DNA from: Rhizobium croatiense
GTDB lineage: Bacteria > Pseudomonadota > Alphaproteobacteria > Rhizobiales > Rhizobiaceae
Assembly (NCBI RefSeq): GCF_019793465.1
Contig: NZ_JAILYJ010000004.1
Span: 124,001 to 188,000 of the forward strand
DNA length: 64,000 nucleotides
Direction of reading: 5' to 3'
Shown here piece by piece: positions 43,649 to 52,939 of this stretch (position 1 is its first letter; the number at the start of each line of letters is the position of its first letter). Under the pieces are notes generated by a model. That model saw only the letters and a list, made by a program, of their open reading frames with translations. It was not told where the DNA came from and searched no databases. The translations under genes and the position numbers were made by a program.

Positions 43649-44569
43649 TTACTTTCCGGAGTCCACCAGCCCCTTGGTGAACCAGCGTTGCATGAAGAGA
43701 ATGACGGCCGCAGGCGGCAGCATGACGAGCAGCGCAGCGCTCATCGCAATGTTCCAGGCAGGCGCGGAGTCGGAGACGGGAACGAGCTGCTTCAGCCCGA
43801 GGACGGCCGTTCCCATCTCCTTGTCGGTGGTGAAGAGCAGCGGCCACAAATACTGGTTCCAGCCGTAGAGAAACAGAATGATCGACAGCGCCGCGATATT
43901 GGCGCTCGACAGCGGCAGAAGGATATCCTTGAAGAACTTCAACGGACCGGCCCCGTCGAGCTTGGCCGCCTCGCAAAGCTCGTCGGGAACGGTCAGGAAG
44001 AACTGCCGGAACAGAAAGGTCGCCGAGGCAGAGGCGATCAGCGGCAGGATCAGGCCGGCATAGCTGTTGACCATGTTCCATTTCAACGAGGCTTCGATAC
44101 TGTATCCCGTCAGCCCTTCGACGACACCGGAAAGACCGATCGTTCCCGCCAGCCAGCGGATCGGCCCGGCAGCATCGGCGACCGCCTCATAGGTCGGGAT
44201 GATGCGGACCTCGACCGGCAGCATCAGCGACACGAAGATCAGCCAGAATGCAGTCATGCGAAACGGGAAGCGAAAATAGGTGACGCCGAACGCGGCGATC
44301 AGCGAGATCGCCAGCTTGCCGACGACGATGCCGGCGGTGACGATGATCGAATTCAGGAACAGCTGGGAGAACTCGCCCTGCTGCCAGGCGGCGGCCAGGT
44401 TTTCGAAGAAATGCGAGCCGGGCAAAACCGGGAACGGCGCCTGCTGAACTTCCTGCAAGGTGAGCGAGCCGGCGACGAAGGCGAAGTAGAGCGGCAGGCA
44501 GACGAAAACCGCGCCGATCAGCAATATGGCGTGGCAGAAGATCGATAGACCGAGATGGCGTTCGGGCAT
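43649..44569 (-). CDS. ugpE: ABC transporter permease, UgpE type (CUT1)
   Basis: 306 residues, six membrane helices, and the CUT1 EAA loop DELCEAAKLDGAGPLKFFKDILLPLS. The N-terminal LIGAVFVCLPLYFAFVAGSLTLQEVQ and the C-terminal NQYLWPLLFTTDKEMGTAVLGLKQLVP segments are typical of UgpE. It pairs with the UgpA-like protein two bases upstream. Relatives import glycerol-3-phosphate or glycerophosphodiesters. Confidence 0.93.
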   Translation of the reverse strand: MPERHLGLSIFCHAILLIGAVFVCLPLYFAFVAGSLTLQEVQQAPFPVLPGSHFFENLAAAWQQGEFSQLFLNSIIVTAGIVVGKLAISLIAAFGVTYFRFPFRMTAFWLIFVSLMLPVEVRIIPTYEAVADAAGPIRWLAGTIGLSGVVEGLTGYSIEASLKWNMVNSYAGLILPLIASASATFLFRQFFLTVPDELCEAAKLDGAGPLKFFKDILLPLSSANIAALSIILFLYGWNQYLWPLLFTTDKEMGTAVLGLKQLVPVSDSAPAWNIAMSAALLVMLPPAAVILFMQRWFTKGLVDSGK

Positions 44570-44571
44570 GG

Positions 44572-45537
44572 CTACACCTGGTAATTGACCTTGCGCTCGA
44601 GCGCGCGGAATTGAACGATGGTAAACAGGATGGCGATCAGCATCAAAAGCACCGACTGGGCGGCCGACGAGCCGAGGTCGAGCTGCACGAAACCATCCTG
44701 ATAAACCTTGTAGACCAGGCTGTTCGTCGCCCCTGCCGGACCGCCGCGGGTGACCGCATCAATGATGCCGAAGGTTTCGAACAGGCCGTAGACGAAGTTC
44801 ATCACCACGAGGAAGAAGATCGTCGGCGAGATCAAGGGAAGCGAAATGGTGAAGAAGCGCCGGACGGGTCTTGCGCCGTCGAGCTTTGCCGCCTCCAGCA
44901 GCGAGGCAGGCACGGCCAGCAATGCGGCGACGAGGAAGATGTAATCATAGCAGACATTCTTCCAGACCGAGGCGATCGTTACCAGAAGCTGCGCATCGAA
45001 AGGACGCCGGTTCGGGTCCCATTCGAAGCCGAAGTCGTGCAGAAGCTGAGCGATCGGCCCCACTGCCGGATTGAACAGGAAGGCCCAGATCACACCCGAT
45101 ATGACAGGCGCGATCGCATAGGGAAGCAGGATGATGCTCTTGTAGATCCCCCTGCCCCTGATCACGAAATCGGTCGCAAAGGCGAACAGGCCGGCAAGCA
45201 GAAGCGTCGCAGCGTTCTGTGCAACGGTGAACCACAGCGTAAACAGCGCGCTGCCGCGATATTCCGGACTGGCGAAGAGATTGTAGAAATTTGTGAGCCC
45301 GACGAAAATCTGCGTGCCGCCGAAGGGATCGACCTGAACGAAGGCGAGCGACAGCGCCTTGTAGGACGGGATGAAAAAGAAGAACAGCAGGATCAGCAGC
45401 TGCGGCGCGACCAGGCCGAATGCAAGCCAGGGCCTGTTGAAATGGGCGGACTTCAACCCGGCCTCGGAAGGCTGCGCGATTGAGCGCCCCGTCGACAGAA
45501 TATCCGGGATGCGAAGGCGCCGGGAGGCGCCTTCCAT
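44572..45537 (-). CDS. ugpA: ABC transporter permease, UgpA type (CUT1)
   Basis: 321 residues with six membrane helices: hydrophobic FGLVAPQLLILLFFFFIPSYKALSLAF first, and an EAA loop ASLLEAAKLDGARPVRRFFTISLPLI. The NFVYGLFETFGIIDAVTRGGP segment is highly characteristic of UgpA. ATG at 45537 chosen; an in-frame ATG at 45564 would overlap the binding-protein stop and lacks a ribosome site. Second gene of the operon. Confidence 0.92.
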   Translation of the reverse strand: MEGASRRLRIPDILSTGRSIAQPSEAGLKSAHFNRPWLAFGLVAPQLLILLFFFFIPSYKALSLAFVQVDPFGGTQIFVGLTNFYNLFASPEYRGSALFTLWFTVAQNAATLLLAGLFAFATDFVIRGRGIYKSIILLPYAIAPVISGVIWAFLFNPAVGPIAQLLHDFGFEWDPNRRPFDAQLLVTIASVWKNVCYDYIFLVAALLAVPASLLEAAKLDGARPVRRFFTISLPLISPTIFFLVVMNFVYGLFETFGIIDAVTRGGPAGATNSLVYKVYQDGFVQLDLGSSAAQSVLLMLIAILFTIVQFRALERKVNYQV

Positions 45538-45550
45538 CTTTCCCAAGGTT

Positions 45551-46909
45551 CTACTTTGCTGCATGAAGCTGCTCATACTGGCGAAGAATCTGGTTGCCGC
45601 GCGCCGCCGCCGCGTCCAGCGCCTGCTGCGGGGTCTTCTGACCGGTCCAGACACCCTGGATCTCTTCCACCAGAAGCGCCATCGACTGATTATGGTTGCC
45701 GAAACGGAAGCCGCGCGAATTGTCGGTCGGCGTGCCCCGCGTGAGCTGGAGAATGGCGATCTCGCGGGTCGGATGATCCTTGAAATAGCCCTCGGACTTC
45801 GCCTGTTCATAGGCGCCGTTGGTGACGGGCACATAGCCGGTCTGCTTGCTCCACCAGACCTGCGTCTTCGGTGAGGCGAGGAAGTTCAGGAAGGCGGCGG
45901 CACCGGCATATTCTTCCTCCGACTTGCCTTTCAGGACCCAGAGCGCGCCGCCGCCGATGGTGCTGTTCTTCGGCTCGATGCCCTCCTCATGCGGCAGGAA
46001 CGTCGCGCTCCAATTGAATTTCGCACCGCTTTCGACGGCAGCATGCGCCGCAGTGGAAGCCACATAGGTCGAGCAGGTGCCCGAGGTGAACAGCTGGTCG
46101 GGCGAGAGGCCCTGCCCGGCGATCTGCAGGATGCCGGCGTCGAGCCAGGTCTTGAGGCGCGTCACCTGGCCGACCACCAGTGGGCTCTTGTTGAAGATGA
46201 ATTCGGTGTCGAGGCCGCCGAAGCCATTCGCCTTGGTGCCGTAAGGCTGGTCCTGGATCGCCGCGTAGTTTTCGATCAGGCTCCAGTAGAAGTCGTTCGC
46301 CAGCGCCATCTGGCACTTCGAAACGCCCTTCTCCTTGATGACACGCATTTGCTTGTCGAGCTCCTGCCAGGTCTCGCCCGGCTTGTCGAAACCGGCTGCC
46401 TTGAAGTGATCGGCATTGTACCAGAAGATCGGCGTCGAGCTGTTGAAGGGCATCGCCGCCGGCTTGCCGTCGACCAGATAGAAACCGGCGACCGGCGCGA
46501 CGAAATCGTTCCAGTCGATTTTGTAGCCTTCCTTTTCCATCAGCTGCGGCACCGGAATGATGGCGCCGGAATTGTACATGGTGAGGAAGCCACGCTCGGC
46601 CGCCTGGATCAGCACCGGCTGCTGGCGGACGCGGTAGGCGGCCACCATCGCCGCCATGGTCTCCTCGTAATTGCCTTTGCCGATGCCGACGACCTCATAT
46701 TTGTCCTGCGAGGCATTGAAGTCGGCGATCAGCTTGTTGGTGATTTCGGCGAGGCGCCCGCCTGCCGCATTCCACCATTCGATCTTGACGCGATCGGCTG
46801 CGCTCACCTCACCCGCAGCTGCCAATCCAAGCGTCGCCACTGCTGCACCCGCCGCGAACGAGCGGATCGCCCGCCGCAAGCGGGCGCCCATCGAAGACTC
46901 TGCCGTCAT
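45551..46909 (-). CDS. ugpB: ABC transporter periplasmic binding protein, UgpB type
   Basis: 452 residues with a signal region (basic RLRRAIRSF, hydrophobic [19 protein letters not shown]). The mature start [23 protein letters not shown], the [29 protein letters not shown] stretch and [26 protein letters not shown] match UgpB closely. UgpB proteins bind sn-glycerol-3-phosphate and glycerophosphodiesters. First gene of the operon. AGGA stands about eight bases before the ATG. The ATPase gene that should serve it is divergent and broken. Confidence 0.92.
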   Translation of the reverse strand: MTAESSMGARLRRAIRSFAAGAAVATLGLAAAGEVSAADRVKIEWWNAAGGRLAEITNKLIADFNASQDKYEVVGIGKGNYEETMAAMVAAYRVRQQPVLIQAAERGFLTMYNSGAIIPVPQLMEKEGYKIDWNDFVAPVAGFYLVDGKPAAMPFNSSTPIFWYNADHFKAAGFDKPGETWQELDKQMRVIKEKGVSKCQMALANDFYWSLIENYAAIQDQPYGTKANGFGGLDTEFIFNKSPLVVGQVTRLKTWLDAGILQIAGQGLSPDQLFTSGTCSTYVASTAAHAAVESGAKFNWSATFLPHEEGIEPKNSTIGGGALWVLKGKSEEEYAGAAAFLNFLASPKTQVWWSKQTGYVPVTNGAYEQAKSEGYFKDHPTREIAILQLTRGTPTDNSRGFRFGNHNQSMALLVEEIQGVWTGQKTPQQALDAAAARGNQILRQYEQLHAAK

Positions 46910-47002
46910 TTCGTTTTCCTCTCCATAGCCGTTTTCGCCGACCGGCGCGCTTGCGCCGATCAACCCCTCCCAGAGTGGCGATAAAACAAGGTTGGGGTTA
47001 CT

Positions 47003-47034
47003 TGTTACAAATGTCAATAGCATGTTACAAATGT
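47003..47034. promoter_or_regulatory. Direct-repeat operator candidate between ugpB and the ATPase remnant
   Basis: The 12-bp sequence TGTTACAAATGT occurs at 47003-47014 and again at 47023-47034, exactly 20 bp apart (two helical turns on one face). It lies in the 149 bp divergent promoter region and 25-56 bp before the ATPase start. The SorC regulator encoded at 47992 is the natural candidate binder. Confidence 0.65.
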
Positions 47035-47058
47035 ATGACGATACCGAAGGAGGATGCC

Positions 47059-47909
47059 ATGGCAGCGATCGAACTCATCGATTTGAAGAAAAATTACGGA
47101 GCGGTTCCCGCGGTGAAAGGGATCAATCTCAGTGTCGCCGACGGCGAGATGATCGTGCTGGTCGGGCCTTCGGGATGCGGGAAATCGACCCTGCTGCGGA
47201 TGATTGCCGGCCTTGAAGCCATAAGCTCCGGGCACTTGAGAATCGCTGGAAACGACGTCGGCCATGTCGATCCGGCCGACCGCAACATCGCCATGGTGTT
47301 CCAGAACTACGCGCTCTATCCCCACATGACCGTTCGCCAGAATCTCGAATACGGGCTCAAGAATCGCCGCGTGCCGTGCGATGAGATCGACCGGCGGATC
47401 GCCAATGCTGCCGGCATTCTGGAGATCGGCGAGTTCCTGGAGCGGCGCCCTCGCCAGCTTTCCGGCGGCCAGCGCCAGCGCGTCGCCATGGGCCGCGCCG
47501 CGGCCGGATCGAGCAGATCGGCACGCCGATCGAGGTCTATCGCCGCCCCGAAACCGTCTTCGTTGCCGGCTTCATCGGTTCTCCGCCGATGAACCTCATC
47601 GATCTCGATGAGCTCGGCCCCTGCGACCTCCCGCTGCCGAAAGATACGGATCTCATCGGCATCAGGCCGGGCGCGGTCGATCTCGGTGCCGGGTCGGCGC
47701 GCGATCTCCAGTTCGACGCTCATGTCGAATTGATCGAGACCGTTGGTGATGAGAACAACGTGCATCTGCGCATCGACGGCAGCGATAAGCGCATCGTCGC
47801 GAGCGTCCCGACCGATCAGCATCTACAGGAGGGTGAGCGCACTTCCTGTCATGTGCGAAGGGACGATCTGCATCCCTTCAGCAGGACGACGGGGCGGCGA
47901 ACCGATTGA
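47059..47909 (+). pseudogene. ugpC: UgpC-type ABC ATPase gene with internal out-of-frame deletion
   Basis: The 5' part reads normally from ATG 47059 (GGAGG five bases upstream): Walker [11 protein letters not shown]-loop [12 protein letters not shown] and signature [14 protein letters not shown]. It then jumps at about 47505 to [25 protein letters not shown], in a different frame, and runs to a stop at 47909 through a TOBE-like C-terminus ([10 protein letters not shown] ... LIGIRPGAVDL). The Walker B, D-loop and H-loop segment, normally about 65-75 residues, is missing. No functional ATPase can be made. The junction shows short GGCCG repeats, which suggests slippage or recombination. Confidence 0.9.
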
Positions 47910-47991
47910 CCTGCTGACGGCAGGCCCCTGCGATTGACAAGCGCCGGGGATTTGAGATCCATGGCGTCAAAGCGGAGGCGCAGTTTATCGC

Positions 47992-48996
47992 ATGTCACAG
48001 AACAGAAGTGCTTCTCTTGCGCCCGTAGCGCTGCCCGACGAGCAGATGCAGGTGCGCGTCGTCTGGCTCTATTATATGGAGGGACGCACGCAGGGCGAGA
48101 TCGCCGAAGCGCTGTCGACCAACCGGCTTCGTGTCAACAAGATCATCGCCGAGGCGCGCCGCTCCGGCCTCGTGACGATCACGCTTAATTCCCGACTGAC
48201 CTCCTGCGTCGCCCTGGAGCAGCAGCTGGCGGCGGAATTCTCGCTCAATCGCGCAATCATCGTACCGACGCCGGAGGATGCGGAACTCATCCCCGTTCTG
48301 CTCGGCCAGGCGGCCGCCGATTATCTCGTACAGCTGGTGAACGGCGGCAACATCCGCGGTGTCGGCGTCGGCTGGGGAGCCACACTGCGCGAAATGGTGC
48401 GTCACATGCCGTCGCTGAGACGGCCCGATATCTGCGTCAATTCGGTCATGGGCGGGCTGACGCACGGCATCGAGATCAATACGTTCGACATTGCGAGCGA
48501 TCTCGCCCGCCAGCTCAATGCCGAATGCGCCTATCTCGCAGCGCCGATCTATGCCGGCAGCCCGGAATCGCGCACCGCCATCATCAAGCAGGACGTTTTT
48601 GAAACGGCCTTTCGCCAGATCGAGGCCAATGACGTCATCGTGCTCAGCATCGGCGACATGACCGAACGCTCGCTGCTGATGCGTTACGGCCTGCCGAGCA
48701 GCATCAACATCGAGGAACTGGTCGCAGCCGGCGCCTGCGGCGATGTTCTCGGCCAGTTCGTCGACACGACAGGGCGGCCGATCGAACATGCGATCAACAG
48801 ATGCGCGATCGCGCCTGAGCTCGAAGCCCTGCGCGCCATTCCGAACGTCATCTTCACCTCTGGCGGCCTGAACAAGGCGCAGGCAATCGCCGCCGTGCTG
48901 CTGTCGGGTCTGGGGAACGTGCTGATCTGCGATGAGGACACGGCCCGCCAGGCGCGACAGCTTGCGGTCGATCTCAGGGCTGGCAGCGGTTCATAG
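47992..48996 (+). CDS. SorC/DeoR-type sugar-binding transcriptional regulator
   Basis: 334 residues. The N-terminal helix-turn-helix is QVRVVWLYYMEGRTQGEIAEALSTNRLRVNKIIAEARRSGLV (about residues 20-60). A SorC effector domain follows (GVGVGWGATLREMVRHM, GGLTHGIEINTFDIASDLARQL, CAYLAAPIYAGS, VLSIGDM, TSGGLNKAQAIAAVLLSG), a fold that senses phosphorylated sugars or polyols. It lies just beyond the broken ATPase gene and probably regulates the ugpB-kinase operon through the 20-bp-spaced direct repeats. The phosphosugar made by the FGGY kinase is the obvious effector candidate (inference). Confidence 0.9.
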   Translation: MSQNRSASLAPVALPDEQMQVRVVWLYYMEGRTQGEIAEALSTNRLRVNKIIAEARRSGLVTITLNSRLTSCVALEQQLAAEFSLNRAIIVPTPEDAELIPVLLGQAAADYLVQLVNGGNIRGVGVGWGATLREMVRHMPSLRRPDICVNSVMGGLTHGIEINTFDIASDLARQLNAECAYLAAPIYAGSPESRTAIIKQDVFETAFRQIEANDVIVLSIGDMTERSLLMRYGLPSSINIEELVAAGACGDVLGQFVDTTGRPIEHAINRCAIAPELEALRAIPNVIFTSGGLNKAQAIAAVLLSGLGNVLICDEDTARQARQLAVDLRAGSGS

Positions 48997-50670
48997 AGCC
49001 GCCACGCAACCGGCGGGAACCGAAAGAGGTTCTCCCGCCTTGTCGATCGCGTAGAGCTTGGCGAAACCGGCATCCTCGACCAGCGTCAGGCCGGCCGGCA
49101 TCAAGACGCCGACATAACGGTCGGGAATATCGGCGTTCGCGACCAGGATAAAATCGAAGCGGCTGCGCCAGTCGGAGAGATAAGGCGCATAGGCTTTGTA
49201 TACCTGCATCATCTCAGGGCAGGAAAGCACGCCGACCGATACCAGATTGCCCTCGGGAACGGCGATCTCCGACCAGGGCGGCAGGACGGTGAGCGGTTGC
49301 TTGCCTTTGGCGGTAAAGAGCGTCGGCACGAAAGCATGCGAGAAGGGCACGGCAAGCGTCGGCAGGTGCCGGAAGGTGTCCAGCCCCCAGGCAAAATGCC
49401 GGCTAGAGTGGGCAAAGCCGCCGGCCGTTTCGGGTTCGTGCCCCAAGGGCAGAACGGCCGCGCCGGCAGGCACCTTTTTCAGCACGGTCTCGACGGCAGC
49501 GGCATCTTTCTGCGCTAGCCACCAGTTCCAGCCGATCCAGCCGGTCCGGCCGAAAACCGCGAGATTGACGACGAGCGCCAGCAATAGCGCCTGCCGGCCC
49601 GGCAGATTGGCGAAGGGGCACACCATCGCCATGGCGACGAGCGCCGCCATCACAGGAAAGCGCCAGCTGATCCATCCGGTGCCGAGCACGTGGAGCGGTG
49701 CGGCGCAGGAGAGAAGCAGCAGCCCGCAGGCGGCGACGGCAAGGCCCGCATGCATACGGATGTCGCCTGCGCGAGCGGCGCGCGTGCAGATGAGGATCAG
49801 CGGCAGAACCAGCAGGACATCCACGACAGGCACATAGGTGGTGATGGCGGAAAGCAGGTTCATGACGATCGGGACGAGGCCATCGTTCCAGACCAGGCCG
49901 AGGCCATCGCCGCCGGCATTCGGCAAGGCGGTGGTGCGCAGATAGAGCGCAAGCGGCGGCAGGGCGCAGGCGCCGATCGCCAGCGCCAGACGGCCGACGA
50001 GCCTCATCAGCCCTGCCTTCGACCGCAAGATGTCGAAACGCCAGGAAAATTCGAGGCCGCAGACAACGGCCATATAGAAGCCGAGCGAGAAGATATGCAT
50101 CACCGTCAGCACCAGCGCGGCGGCAAACCGCCAGGCAAACAGCAGGGCAAAATTTCGGCGCTGCAGCCGCAGATCGGCGCAGGCGAAGAAAAGGGCCATG
50201 CCGAGGCCGATCTGGAAGTTGATGAAGCCGCCGATCATCGTGGCGCACCAGCCAAGCGACAGCATGGCGATCTGCCAATAATGCCGGCCGCCGAAGAGCG
50301 TCCGGTGCAGGCTGATCGCGCCAAGCGGCGGCAGCACGATCGCCAGGAAAAGCAAGGCCCGCGCCAGCCGGTCGGCGCCGACGAGCGGCCCTATCCAGGC
50401 CGCCAGAAGATCGATCCCGACATTGGTGAAGGTGCGGTTCCAGTCGATCGCGTAGATCTCGGGAAACGGCGGCTCGCCGATGCCGCCCGAAAGCAGCCAG
50501 ATACGGGCGTAGTGATTGGCGTAATCGAGAACCGGCGGAAAGGGAAACAGCACCACCAGCGCCGCAGCGAGCGCGACGAAAGCAATGATTGCAACCGTAG
50601 AATCCTGCCGGGCGGTCAGATCCTCAGGTCCGGCTGCCGCATGAACAGGCGCAGCAATCCGCTCCATCAT
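48991..50670 (-). CDS. Multi-spanning membrane protein, possible lipid-linked sugar transferase
   Basis: 559 residues with about eleven to twelve membrane helices and a soluble C-terminal third (from about residue 420, VLPLGHEPETAGGFAHSSRHF onward). The first outer loop, ANHYARIWLLSGGIGEPPFPEIYAIDWNRTF, and the overall layout recall C-type (PMT/GT39/GT87-like) glycosyltransferases, but I cannot identify the catalytic Asp-Asp/Glu motif surely. The ATG overlaps the stop of the GT2 gene (ATGATG), so the two are coupled. The pair probably modifies a cell-surface glycan. Confidence 0.72.
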   Translation of the reverse strand: MMERIAAPVHAAAGPEDLTARQDSTVAIIAFVALAAALVVLFPFPPVLDYANHYARIWLLSGGIGEPPFPEIYAIDWNRTFTNVGIDLLAAWIGPLVGADRLARALLFLAIVLPPLGAISLHRTLFGGRHYWQIAMLSLGWCATMIGGFINFQIGLGMALFFACADLRLQRRNFALLFAWRFAAALVLTVMHIFSLGFYMAVVCGLEFSWRFDILRSKAGLMRLVGRLALAIGACALPPLALYLRTTALPNAGGDGLGLVWNDGLVPIVMNLLSAITTYVPVVDVLLVLPLILICTRAARAGDIRMHAGLAVAACGLLLLSCAAPLHVLGTGWISWRFPVMAALVAMAMVCPFANLPGRQALLLALVVNLAVFGRTGWIGWNWWLAQKDAAAVETVLKKVPAGAAVLPLGHEPETAGGFAHSSRHFAWGLDTFRHLPTLAVPFSHAFVPTLFTAKGKQPLTVLPPWSEIAVPEGNLVSVGVLSCPEMMQVYKAYAPYLSDWRSRFDFILVANADIPDRYVGVLMPAGLTLVEDAGFAKLYAIDKAGEPLSVPAGCVAAL

Positions 50671-51722
50671 CCGGCCCGGCTGTTCTTCTTCGGGCGCGCT
50701 TCGCCTGGCGCAAAGGCCGCATCCAGTGCTGCGCGCTTGTCGCCGGCGCCCATTTCCGAAAAGGCCGTCGGCAGCTCGGCATGTTCGCTGCCGCGCAGGA
50801 TCGTCTCGATCATGAACATCGGCCGCCTCTTGCTCTCCTGCACGAGACGGCCGAGATATTCGCCGATAATGCCGATGCAGATCAGCTGGATGGCGCTGAA
50901 GGCGCTGACGGCGGCCATGATCGACGACCAGCCCGTGACCGTCTCGCCCTGCAGCCAGCGCACGAAGGTATAGACGAGCAAGGCCATCGCCACACCGGCG
51001 CTGATCATGCCGAGCCATGTGGCGATGCGCAGCGGCGTCGTCGAAAAGCTGGTGATCGCATCGAGCGCGAAATTGATCATCTTGCGCAACGGATATTTCG
51101 TCGTGCCGGCAAAACGCGCGTCGCGCTCATAGGGCAGAGCGACCTGCCTGCCGCCGATCCAGCTGACCATGCCGCGGATGAAGCGATCGCGTTCCGGCAT
51201 CGCCAGCAGAATATCGACGACGCGCCGGCGCATCAGCCGGAAATCGCCGGTATCGCGCGGAATGGTCACGGAAGCGAGCCTGGAAAGCGCGCGGTAGAAC
51301 AGCGAAGCGGTGGCGAGCTTGAACCAGGTTTCGCCTTCGCGGCGCGTGCGCTGGCCGTAGACGACGTCTGCGCCGCGCTCCATGATCGGCATCATCATCA
51401 ACAGCAGTTCGGGCGGGTCCTGAAGATCGGCGTCGATCAGAAGAACGCGCTCGCCCCGCGAGGCGGAAAGGCCCGCCGTCGACGCCAGCTGGTGGCCGTG
51501 ATTGCGCAACAGACGAACGCCGAGCACCTGCGGCACTTTTGCCGCCAGTTCCGAAATGATCTCCCAGGTGCCGTCGGAGGAACCGTCATCGACGAGGATG
51601 AGCTCGAAGGCGTCACCGGCAACGCTCTGCGCGGCAGCAGAGGCGCGGCGGCAGAATTCGCGCAGCCCCTCTTCCTCGTTGTGACAAGGCGCGACGATGG
51701 AAAGAAACGGTGCTTGCGTCAT
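50667..51722 (-). CDS. Family 2 glycosyltransferase with two C-terminal membrane helices (GtrB/DPM-like)
   Basis: 351 residues. FLSIVAPCHNEEEGLREFC and LILVDDGSSDGTWEII form the nucleotide-sugar site, LLIDADLQDPPELLLMM holds the DxD, and QRTRREGETWFKLATASLFYRAL is typical of the GtrB/ArnC/DPM1 type. Two membrane helices follow at about residues 230-255 and 265-290. These enzymes charge undecaprenyl phosphate with a sugar (glucose, mannose or Ara4N) on the cytoplasmic face. It is coupled to the following membrane protein gene, which may use the lipid-linked sugar. Confidence 0.9.
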   Translation of the reverse strand: MTQAPFLSIVAPCHNEEEGLREFCRRASAAAQSVAGDAFELILVDDGSSDGTWEIISELAAKVPQVLGVRLLRNHGHQLASTAGLSASRGERVLLIDADLQDPPELLLMMMPIMERGADVVYGQRTRREGETWFKLATASLFYRALSRLASVTIPRDTGDFRLMRRRVVDILLAMPERDRFIRGMVSWIGGRQVALPYERDARFAGTTKYPLRKMINFALDAITSFSTTPLRIATWLGMISAGVAMALLVYTFVRWLQGETVTGWSSIMAAVSAFSAIQLICIGIIGEYLGRLVQESKRRPMFMIETILRGSEHAELPTAFSEMGAGDKRAALDAAFAPGEARPKKNSRAG

Positions 51723-51814
51723 GCGGACGGCGGTGCCTGCTTGATGGATGGCGCCAGCCTAGCCGGGAAACGTCAAGCATCCTTTAATACCGCGTTTGGC
51801 CGGGCCGCCGGCGT

Positions 51815-52723
51815 CTATTCTGCTGCCATCATCTCGCGCACGCCATCGATGTCACGGGCCGGCGAAGCGCCGTAGAGGCGGCTGTATTCGCGGCTGAACT
51901 GCGACGGGCTCTGATAGCCGACGCGGTGGCCGGCGGTGCCAGCGTCGAGCCGCTCGATGAGCATCAGCCGGCGCGCCTCGTGCAGGCGAAGCTGCTTCTG
52001 GTATTGCACCGGCGTCATCGCCGTCACCGACTTGAAGTGGTGATGGAAGGAGGACACGCTCATGCTGACGCGCTCGGCGAGGTCCTCGATGCGCAGCGGC
52101 CGGGCGAAATTCTCCTTCAGCCAGGCGACGGCACGGGCGATCCTGTTGCTGTGGCTGTCTGCCGTGGCGATATTGATCAGTCGCGCGCCGTGCGGCCCGG
52201 TCAGCACCCGGTAGAGGATCTCCTGCTCGATCAGCGGCGCCATGGCGGGAATGTCGCCTGGACGATCGAGCAAGCGCAGCAGGCGGACGGCGGCATCCAT
52301 CAGCTCCGGCGGTGCGACGTTCACCACCATGCCGCGCTGCCCGTCGGTATCGGCGGCCGGGCGCGGAATGTCGATGCGGCTCAGCAATTCCAAGAGCTTC
52401 TCGGAATCGATTGCCAGCCCCAGGCAGAGATGCGGAACCTCGGGGCTAGCCTCGGTGACGCGCCACGCGACCGGCAGGTCGAGCGAGGTCAAGAGATAAT
52501 CCCCGGTGCCGTAGCTGATGAGCTCCGTGCCGAGCTGCAGGCTTTTGGCCCCCTGCAACACGAAGGCAAAGCAGGGCCGGTAGCTGCTGTGCAAGGGATC
52601 GCTGGGCTTGGACCGGCGGCTGACATGGAGATTGCCGATCGCGGTCGAAAACTCGCCGTCGCCAGGCGCGAAGCGCATGGCGATGTCGACGATTTCCTGG
52701 TAGGGGCTGAAGGGCAAAGTCAT
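51815..52723 (-). CDS. AraC-family transcriptional regulator (YqhC-like)
   Basis: 302 residues. An AraC_N-type N-terminal domain (FCFA... in SSYRPCFAFVLQGAKSLQLGTELISYGTGDYLLTSLDLPVAW) is followed by a double helix-turn-helix (LRIEDLAERVSMSVSSFHHHFKSVTAMTPVQYQKQLRLHEARRLM, AGHRVGYQSPSQFSREYSRLYGASPARDI). The same arrangement is known from YqhC, which activates the yqhD aldehyde reductase gene. Here it is divergent from a zinc-type alcohol dehydrogenase gene, its likely target. Confidence 0.92.
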   Translation of the reverse strand: MTLPFSPYQEIVDIAMRFAPGDGEFSTAIGNLHVSRRSKPSDPLHSSYRPCFAFVLQGAKSLQLGTELISYGTGDYLLTSLDLPVAWRVTEASPEVPHLCLGLAIDSEKLLELLSRIDIPRPAADTDGQRGMVVNVAPPELMDAAVRLLRLLDRPGDIPAMAPLIEQEILYRVLTGPHGARLINIATADSHSNRIARAVAWLKENFARPLRIEDLAERVSMSVSSFHHHFKSVTAMTPVQYQKQLRLHEARRLMLIERLDAGTAGHRVGYQSPSQFSREYSRLYGASPARDIDGVREMMAAE

Positions 52724-52939
52724 GCGGCAACTCTTTCTGTCTGACGCCTGCTGATCGGCTCTAATCCGAAGTGGCTTCTATCTAGGTTCGCCCGGGCATT
52801 TCGAAAACGGGCCGTCCGCTCATTTTTGCAGGATCGTGCAAGAAGCTTGGAGGATCACTCTACCTCCCTCGCCGCGTTCGGGGCAATAGTGCGTCATACC
52901 GCTCAACCCCCACCTCAAAAATCGAAAAAGGAAGGTTCC

